From CAZWUL01 sp964636625 (GTDB lineage: Bacteria > Atribacterota > Phoenicimicrobiia > Phoenicimicrobiales > Stramentimicrobiaceae): 8,916 nucleotides of DNA. Numbering within the stretch: position 1 is the stretch's first letter; each line of letters begins with the position of its first letter. The translations under genes were made by a program, and so were the position numbers. Below the pieces are notes generated by a model that saw only the letters and a program-made list of their open reading frames with translations, had not been told where the DNA came from and searched no databases. Shown piece after piece: positions 4,970 through 8,916 of the stretch. Where the stretch lies: positions 1 to 8,916 of the forward strand of contig CAZWUL010000039.1 of NCBI GenBank assembly GCA_964636625.1. The letters are read 5' to 3'.

Positions 4970-5105
4970 GTATTAAGTATTCCGTATAATGTATACCGTA
5001 AATACTGAGAGAAGAAATGCTTGCAAGAATGGAAGGTTGGAAACCTGCAAGAATGAGATCGGGGCTTTTAACAAAAAACAAAAAACTATAAACTAAAAAC
5101 TTGAC
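4970..5105 (+). repeat. Heptad-repeat block C
   Basis: Four GTATNNN units (4970-4997), GTAAATA CTGAGAG, a diverged GCAAGAAT/GAGATCGGGG stretch, and AACAAAA/AACTATA/AACTAAA units ending AACTTGACCC. It finishes about 20 bp past the 3' end of the convergent thiF-like gene. It is more diverged than blocks A and B and lacks the AACGACT and 286-bp parts. Confidence 0.75.
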
Positions 5106-5125
5106 CCGCTTTATGTATTTTCTTA

Positions 5126-5989
5126 TTATCCCATCTTTAAAATATTGATATCCATTGTTTCCAGGTTAATTAATAGCAGTTTATTTCGCAGTAATTTTCC
5201 ACGCTTGAGCAACACCTTTGTGACTTCGGCTACCTGGAAGGAAGCAACCATGGCGGGACTGAAAGAAGGAACGCTGATTTTCCTGTTTTTATTGATTTCT
5301 GAATAATTTTCAAGTGAGCCATAGATTATTTTCAGTCCTTTGTCACCTGGTAATATCGTGCTAACCTGCCCGTTAAAGTTGTTAATGGCTCCATGGATTA
5401 GTGGTATTTTTAACCTGTAACAGGATTTTTGTAAATCAAAACGTGCAGGAATATTATCCAGGGCATCAACTACTATATCAGATTCCTGAATTAATGGAAC
5501 AATATTTTCTGAATTAATGAATTGGGAATAGGCTTTTGTGCTTATGCTGGAATTGATATGCTTTATTCTTGCTGCGGCAGTTTCTGCTTTACCTTCACCA
5601 ATGTAGTTTTCTGAACATAATAACTGACGATTTAAATTGCTTTCGTTGAATATATCTCCATCGATAACTATTAGATTTCCTATTCCCAATCTTGCTAACA
5701 TTTCAATTATATACCCACCTAATCCCCCACAACCTACAATAGCTACGGTTGAGTTCAGCAGCCTGATTTGTTCTGAGAAACTAATTGAATCGTAATTGCG
5801 TTCATAACGTGCAGGAATAATGTTTTGTTGCAATGCTGCTATTTCTACCTCTCGTAAAGATAGTTGGTATTTTTCAGCGAGCCCGATTACTTTATCGGTA
5901 GATATTATGGGAATATTATTCTCTTCCTTATTGGAAGCCATTAATATATTCTTTAATTCATTGTTCACATTTTTTAAATTATTATCCAT
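5126..5989 (-). CDS. E1-like sulfur-carrier adenylyltransferase (ThiF/MoeB/HesA family)
   Basis: Predicted to adenylate the C-terminal glycine of a small ubiquitin-like sulfur carrier using ATP. The Rossmann nucleotide motif is VGCGGLGG (Gly86-Gly92), followed by the acidic loop VIDGD (Asp110, Asp112) and NLNRQ (Asn118, Arg121). VDALDN (Asp175, Asp178) and HGAINNFNGQVS follow, all standard for the family. An N-terminal extension (about residues 30-65, LSLREVEIAAL...IPARYERN) resembles the HesA/MoeB-like proteins encoded beside tungsten aldehyde ferredoxin oxidoreductases. Only three cysteines are present (87, 125, 190), so the paired zinc-binding CxxC motifs and the usual C-terminal sulfur-relay cysteine of MoeB and ThiF are absent. 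It probably only adenylates. The start overlaps the carrier gene stop by one base (TAATG) after a GGGGGA sequence, so the two are translationally coupled. The exact carrier pathway is inferred. Confidence 0.9.
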   Translation of the reverse strand: MDNNLKNVNNELKNILMASNKEENNIPIISTDKVIGLAEKYQLSLREVEIAALQQNIIPARYERNYDSISFSEQIRLLNSTVAIVGCGGLGGYIIEMLARLGIGNLIVIDGDIFNESNLNRQLLCSENYIGEGKAETAAARIKHINSSISTKAYSQFINSENIVPLIQESDIVVDALDNIPARFDLQKSCYRLKIPLIHGAINNFNGQVSTILPGDKGLKIIYGSLENYSEINKNRKISVPSFSPAMVASFQVAEVTKVLLKRGKLLRNKLLLINLETMDINILKMG

Positions 5990-6234
5990 TATCCCCCAGC
6001 CATTACTAAATATAGTTTTAATTCACAGGATTGCTCGATTAAAAATTTCTTATTAACATTTTTCTTGCCGTCCATTACCATAAAGCCCAGGAAAGTAGTT
6101 TTTATTTTTCCATCATTGAGTACCTGGCCAACGCTAACAGGGTTATCGTACTCTAAGTGTAATATTTGTGTATTACCTTTTAGATTTTGATCACTGCTTA
6201 ATAATTTGGGTACAATTAATTTTATTTTTATCAT
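5989..6234 (-). CDS. MoaD/ThiS-like ubiquitin-fold sulfur carrier ending in Gly-Gly
   Basis: An 81-residue beta-grasp protein. The mature C-terminus is MAGG, the Gly-Gly tail that is adenylated and converted to a thiocarboxylate in MoaD and ThiS. The body fits the family: an N-terminal strand (MIKIKLIVPKL), the helix-preceding SVGQVLND (about residues 34-41), then TFLGFMVMDGKKNVNKKFLIEQSCELKLYLVMAGG. In that stretch 'V-DGK-V...L...C-L-LYLV-GG' parallels the usual V-N-G-L-GD-V-PP-GG pattern. The start ATG has AAGGA eight bases upstream. The overlap with the E1-like gene makes that enzyme its partner. No thiazole or MoaE gene is in view, so the destination (molybdopterin or tungsten cofactor, thiamine, or another sulfur product) is open. 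The role as a sulfur carrier is well supported; the pathway is not. Confidence 0.85.
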   Translation of the reverse strand: MIKIKLIVPKLLSSDQNLKGNTQILHLEYDNPVSVGQVLNDGKIKTTFLGFMVMDGKKNVNKKFLIEQSCELKLYLVMAGG

Positions 6235-6262
6235 AATTTCTATCCTTATTTTTCTGTTTGTT

Positions 6263-6280
6263 TATAGCAATATTGCTATA
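6263..6280. promoter_or_regulatory. 18-bp perfect palindrome upstream of the sulfur-carrier operon, candidate operator
   Basis: TATAGCAATATTGCTATA is a perfect inverted repeat with no spacer. It lies 28 bp before the carrier start codon and just downstream of the predicted start of transcription (near 6289), where a bound repressor would block elongation. It could also form a hairpin in the mRNA leader. I do not recognise the cognate regulator. Confidence 0.5.
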
Positions 6281-6295
6281 TGAACCTACTATATT

Positions 6296-6304
6296 ATTAT
6301 ATCA
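6296..6304 (-). promoter_or_regulatory. Extended -10 promoter for the MoaD-like/ThiF-like operon
   Basis: On the minus strand the sequence reads TGATATAAT, an exact TGnTATAAT element. The hexamer 17 bp upstream (GATTTA) is weak; a TTGACC lies only seven bases upstream and is too close to serve as -35. The position is in the 170-bp gap after xylB, so the operon probably has its own transcript. No clear terminator follows xylB, so read-through is also possible. Confidence 0.5.
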
Positions 6305-6404
6305 GCAAGGTCAAATTTTAAATCTTTCTGGGTTTAGAGATTAAAAAATTGTTTTTAAATAAAGAGAAATATATGAGAGATTTTAACTTTTTTAGTGATT
6401 TTTG

Positions 6405-7913
6405 TTATTTACTTTGGGATAAATTCTTTTCTAATAAGGAAAGCCAATCCGAATAAATTTCCTGGTACTTGGCAGTTATAGAATTATCTGGTTGAACAAT
6501 ATTATCTGCTTTAAGCCCCACAAAGGCATCTTCGAACTTCTTAAAAATACCAGCTCCCAGACCAGCTCCTCTGGCTGCTCCCTGGGAACCGTCTGTATTG
6601 TAGAGCTCCAATTTTGTTCCAGTAACCGTAGAGAATATTTCTTGAAATAATGTACTGGAAAATTGGTTAGTCTTCCCAGCCTTAATAGTTGAAATTTTCA
6701 AACCCATTTCATTCATTATTTCAAGACCATACTTTAGGGCAAAAATAATACCTTCCTGGGAGGCTCTTAATAAATGTCTTTTATCATGAATGTTGAAATC
6801 TAATTTTTGAATAATTGCCCCTAAATTCTTATTATCCAGCGTTCTTTCTGCTCCATTGCCGAATGGGAAAAGAAACAAACCTTCAGAACCTGCTGGTGCT
6901 TGAGAAGCAAAGGTGTCCATTTGTTCATACTTAATATTATTAATAGAGGCAGATAGCAATTTATTCTTGAGCCAGCTATATAAAATACCACAACCGTTTA
7001 TACAGAGAAGTACCCCGTAGCTGGGATTGTCCTGTTGGTGGTTGACATGGACAAAGGTATTAACACGAGACCTGGAATCAAACAACGGTTTATTAGTAAC
7101 CCCGTATATTACGCCGGAAGTTCCTGCCGTGGTAGCTGCTTCTCCCGGTCGTAGCACATTAAGAGAAAAGGCATTATTGGGCTGGTCCCCGGCTCGATAA
7201 GAAATTTTTATGCCTGGCTTCAAGCCCAGTTCTTCAGCAGCCCTTGCAGAGAGGTCTCCCTGAACAGAAAAAGTAGGAACAATGTCAGGAATCAAATCAG
7301 GGTTTATTTTATAATAATTCAGGATTAAATCAGCAATCTTATTATCCTGAAAATTCCAGAAAATGCCTTCTGATAAACCTGATGGGGTAGTATTAATAGT
7401 TCCGAGCATTTTCATGGCAATATAATCACCTGGCAGCATAATCTTGTATATTTGTTTATATATTTCCGGTTCATTTTCCATTACCCATTTTAATTTGGAA
7501 GCAGTAAAGTTACCAGGCGAGTTTAATAATTGAGGAAGAGAGACTTCCTTGCCAATTTCTGAGAAGGCCTTATTACCAATCTCAACAGCACGGCTGTCAG
7601 ACCATATAATAGAAGGGCGCAATACCTGTTGGTTCTTATCTATCAGGACCAAACCGTGCATCTGGTAGGAAATCCCGATAGCTTTAATATCATCAATATT
7701 GATATGAGCTTTTGATAAAATATGTTTTGTGGATAATTTGACATGTTTCCACCATATTTCAGGAGCCTGTTCAGCCCAACCGGGCTGAGGGGCGTTAATT
7801 TCTAATTCTTGCTGGGGAGAAGTAGCAGATGCCACGACCTGCCCATTATCTGAGTCCAACATGGTGGCTTTTATCGAAGAGCTTCCAATATCATATCCCA
7901 GTAAATAACTCAT
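6405..7913 (-). CDS. xylB: Xylulokinase (FGGY carbohydrate kinase)
   Basis: Cytosolic kinase phosphorylating D-xylulose to D-xylulose-5-phosphate with ATP, feeding the pentose phosphate pathway. It has 502 residues, the usual size. The N-terminal FGGY domain begins with the phosphate-binding GYDIGSSSIKA (Asp8), followed by PGWAEQAPEIWW (about 44-55), the sugar-contacting QMHG (84-87), and WSDSRA (104-109). The interdomain catalytic region is AGDQPNNAF with the probable base Asp243, followed by GEAATTAGTSGVIYG. The C-terminal ATPase domain carries GLFLFPFGNGAERTLD and the adenosine-site GSQGAARGAGLGAG (442-455). The ATG at 7913 follows AAGGA by about ten bases. No xylose isomerase, transporter or regulator lies in the window, so pathway context is missing. 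Another pentulose specificity within FGGY is possible, but the MHG and GDQ motifs favour xylulose. Confidence 0.92.
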   Translation of the reverse strand: MSYLLGYDIGSSSIKATMLDSDNGQVVASATSPQQELEINAPQPGWAEQAPEIWWKHVKLSTKHILSKAHINIDDIKAIGISYQMHGLVLIDKNQQVLRPSIIWSDSRAVEIGNKAFSEIGKEVSLPQLLNSPGNFTASKLKWVMENEPEIYKQIYKIMLPGDYIAMKMLGTINTTPSGLSEGIFWNFQDNKIADLILNYYKINPDLIPDIVPTFSVQGDLSARAAEELGLKPGIKISYRAGDQPNNAFSLNVLRPGEAATTAGTSGVIYGVTNKPLFDSRSRVNTFVHVNHQQDNPSYGVLLCINGCGILYSWLKNKLLSASINNIKYEQMDTFASQAPAGSEGLFLFPFGNGAERTLDNKNLGAIIQKLDFNIHDKRHLLRASQEGIIFALKYGLEIMNEMGLKISTIKAGKTNQFSSTLFQEIFSTVTGTKLELYNTDGSQGAARGAGLGAGIFKKFEDAFVGLKADNIVQPDNSITAKYQEIYSDWLSLLEKNLSQSK

Positions 7914-8013
7914 TTTTAAATTTTCCTTACTTATTTAAAGAATTATCAGAATAATTGTAGGGAATATAAAAAGTAATTCTAATTATTGCTATTTATAATA
8001 TATTCTCTTTTCC

Positions 8014-8042
8014 AGTATATTATATACAAAACAAATTTTCAA
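8014..8042 (-). promoter_or_regulatory. Candidate promoter for xylB
   Basis: On the minus strand TTGAAA (8042-8037) is followed by 17 bp and then TATACT (8019-8014), five-of-six type matches at optimal spacing. Transcription would start near 8007, giving a leader of about 95 nt before the xylB ATG. I see no operator palindrome beside it. Confidence 0.5.
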
Positions 8043-8074
8043 TGAATGTTGATAAATAGTTCATGTAAACATCG

Positions 8075-8126
8075 CACCCGCAAAGCGGGTGGCTTTAAGA
8101 ACCCCTGAAAGGGGTTTAACTTTTTT
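8075..8126 (+). repeat. Two tandem GC-rich hairpins followed by a T run
   Basis: CACCCGC / GCGGGTG (8075-8091, AAA loop) is followed eight bases later by AACCCCT / AGGGGTT (8100-8116, GAA loop), then TAAC and six T. Both stems are perfect 7-bp stems in very AT-rich surroundings. The second with its T run has the form of a rho-independent terminator on the plus strand. However, no plus-strand gene lies upstream between xylB and here. A solo mobile palindromic repeat, an IS200/IS605-type end, or the 3' end of an unseen small RNA are alternatives. The rest of the 462-bp gap (7914-8375) holds the promoters listed and an inverted repeat. Confidence 0.6.
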
Positions 8127-8157
8127 GCTCTTTTTCTTTCGATTTTTTATTTATACC

Positions 8158-8253
8158 TTTAACCATAATCTTTACTTAAGCAATAGTATTTCCAACTTTG
8201 GATTTCAGGTGAAATATTATTATCTATCTTATTTTAATCTTTTTATGGTTAAA
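8158..8253. repeat. 11-bp inverted repeat with a 74-bp spacer
   Basis: TTTAACCATAA (8158-8168) is the exact reverse complement of TTATGGTTAAA (8243-8253). The pairing stops abruptly on both sides. The enclosed DNA is AT-rich with no coding potential that I can see. In AT-rich DNA an 11-bp match over this distance could arise by chance, so it is listed with low weight. Confidence 0.35.
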
Positions 8254-8306
8254 TAAAGCTGGTGAGTATACCTGAACCCGCAATATTTTAAGACCAACTA
8301 TTATTA

Positions 8307-8335
8307 TATACAGTGATTTCTGAAAATGATATAAT
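8307..8335 (+). promoter_or_regulatory. Promoter for the DUF937 gene
   Basis: TATACA (8307-8312), 17 bp, then TATAAT (8330-8335) preceded by TGA, giving an exact extended -10. Transcription would start near 8342, leaving a leader of about 34 nt with GAGGT at 8362-8366. Confidence 0.6.
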
Positions 8336-8375
8336 AAAAGTGTTCTATTTTTTTCATACTTGAGGTAAAAAATAA

Positions 8376-8879
8376 ATGGATATTATGGAAATGATTCAAA
8401 CTCTTTCTGGTAACAGCTCAGCACTTAAACAGTTAAATAAAAAAGTTGATGCTGAGCCGGAAAAAGTAGAAAAGGCTGTGCAGATAAGTATCCCCATGCT
8501 CATGGAAGCATTAAACCGCAATACAAATAATCCGCAAGGTGCGCAATCTCTGACAAAAGCACTGGAACAGCATCAGGATGATCAGGTTGGTAACCTGGAA
8601 AAATTTTTACAGAATGCAAATACAGAAGATGGTTCAAAAATATTAGAGCATATTTTTTCCAGTAAGAAGCAGGCAGTACAAAGTAACCTCTCTAAGACAA
8701 CCGGGTTGAAACAGGAGCAAGTGGGCTCCATTTTAGCTAGTCTTGCCCCGATGGTATTGGGGTTTTTGGGAAATCAGAAAAAAACACAAAACCTGGATGC
8801 TGACGGTATATCCCATCTAACATCTTCATTATCTCAGACTTTGCAGAAAAACACTGGTGGGAATTTATTAACCCGTTAG
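8376..8879 (+). CDS. DUF937 family protein
   Basis: A 167-residue, probably cytosolic, all-helical protein of unknown function. The arrangement fits DUF937. An N-terminal helical region has the motif ISIPMLMEALNRNTNNPQGAQSL (about 37-59), and a glutamine- and aspartate-rich linker follows. The second conserved region is DGSKILEHIFSSKKQAVQSNLSKTTGL (about 85-111), and the hydrophobic LASLAPMVLGFLGNQK (about 120-135) is the family hallmark. The tail is polar (SSLSQTLQKNTGGNLL). There is no signal peptide, and the hydrophobic segment is too short for a membrane anchor. The length is normal. The start ATG has GAGGT nine bases upstream and its own promoter, so it is probably monocistronic or the first gene of an operon that leaves the window. 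The biochemical role of this family is not known to me. Confidence 0.88.
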   Translation: MDIMEMIQTLSGNSSALKQLNKKVDAEPEKVEKAVQISIPMLMEALNRNTNNPQGAQSLTKALEQHQDDQVGNLEKFLQNANTEDGSKILEHIFSSKKQAVQSNLSKTTGLKQEQVGSILASLAPMVLGFLGNQKKTQNLDADGISHLTSSLSQTLQKNTGGNLLTR

Positions 8880-8888
8880 GGCAGAAAA

Positions 8889-8906
8889 CCATGGGCTTGC
8901 CCATGG
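8889..8906 (+). other. Perfect hairpin just after the DUF937 gene
   Basis: CCATGGGCTTGCCCATGG is an 8-bp perfect stem with a two-base TT loop, nine bases after the stop codon. No T run follows within the window, so it is a weak terminator at best. It may stabilise the mRNA 3' end or be an intergenic palindrome. Confidence 0.45.
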
Positions 8907-8916
8907 ATGAATGAAA

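Noticed and set aside
2184..5105. Classical integron with gene cassettes
   Set aside because: No integron integrase or attC core sites were recognised. The bracketing repeats are short palindromes of a dispersed family, so only a loose resemblance to a cassette array is claimed.
5820..6056. A 78-codon plus-strand reading frame opposite the ThiF-like and MoaD-like genes
   Set aside because: It is antisense to two well-supported coupled genes and has no recognisable motif or convincing ribosome binding site.
7914..8013. Riboswitch or attenuator in the xylB leader
   Set aside because: I found no recognisable aptamer motif or terminator/anti-terminator pair in this AT-rich leader.

Overview
The window looks like AT-rich bacterial DNA from an anaerobe or fermenter of Firmicutes or Atribacterota type. 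That guess rests on low GC, TTG starts next to good ribosome binding sites, a PgcA-type phosphoglucomutase, a xylulokinase, and a ThiF/MoaD-like pair of the kind often linked to tungsten or molybdenum enzymes. No rRNA, tRNA or taxonomic marker is present, so the placement is weak.

Layout. (1) 1-2191, plus strand: a small protein of unknown function, then an alpha-phosphoglucomutase (pgcA-like) with about 75 extra residues encoded by an in-frame repeat insertion. (2) 2184-5105: a roughly 2.9-kb repeat-rich block. It holds a small GIY-YIG nuclease and a hicBA toxin-antitoxin pair among three kinds of repeat: short palindromic elements with conserved ends (GTCAyTGCGAG...GCArTCTCAT or its reverse complement), degenerate 7-bp tandem repeats of several families, and a 286-bp direct repeat with 3 differences between copies. 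(3) 5126-7913, minus strand: xylulokinase, then a MoaD/ThiS-like sulfur carrier ending in Gly-Gly overlapping an E1-like ThiF/HesA activating enzyme. (4) 7914-8916: a non-coding stretch with two GC-rich hairpins, then a DUF937 protein on the plus strand.

The most notable feature is the organisation of region 2. Palindromic elements in one orientation lie before, and in the opposite orientation after, three successive slots. The slots contain the GIY-YIG gene (2377-2867), hicBA (3450-4319) and nothing recognisable (4777-4963), with heptad-repeat spacers between them. Half-elements of the same family sit inside the pgcA reading frame. This suggests a mobile or amplifying palindromic repeat family, possibly served by the GIY-YIG nuclease, by analogy with REP sequences and RAYT transposases. 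The function is inferred; the repeat arrangement is read directly from the sequence.

Elsewhere the genes are ordinary metabolism: sugar-phosphate interconversion (pgcA), pentose entry (xylB) and sulfur transfer or cofactor maturation (MoaD-like and ThiF-like). The sulfur-transfer pair probably has its own promoter and an 18-bp perfect palindrome in its leader.
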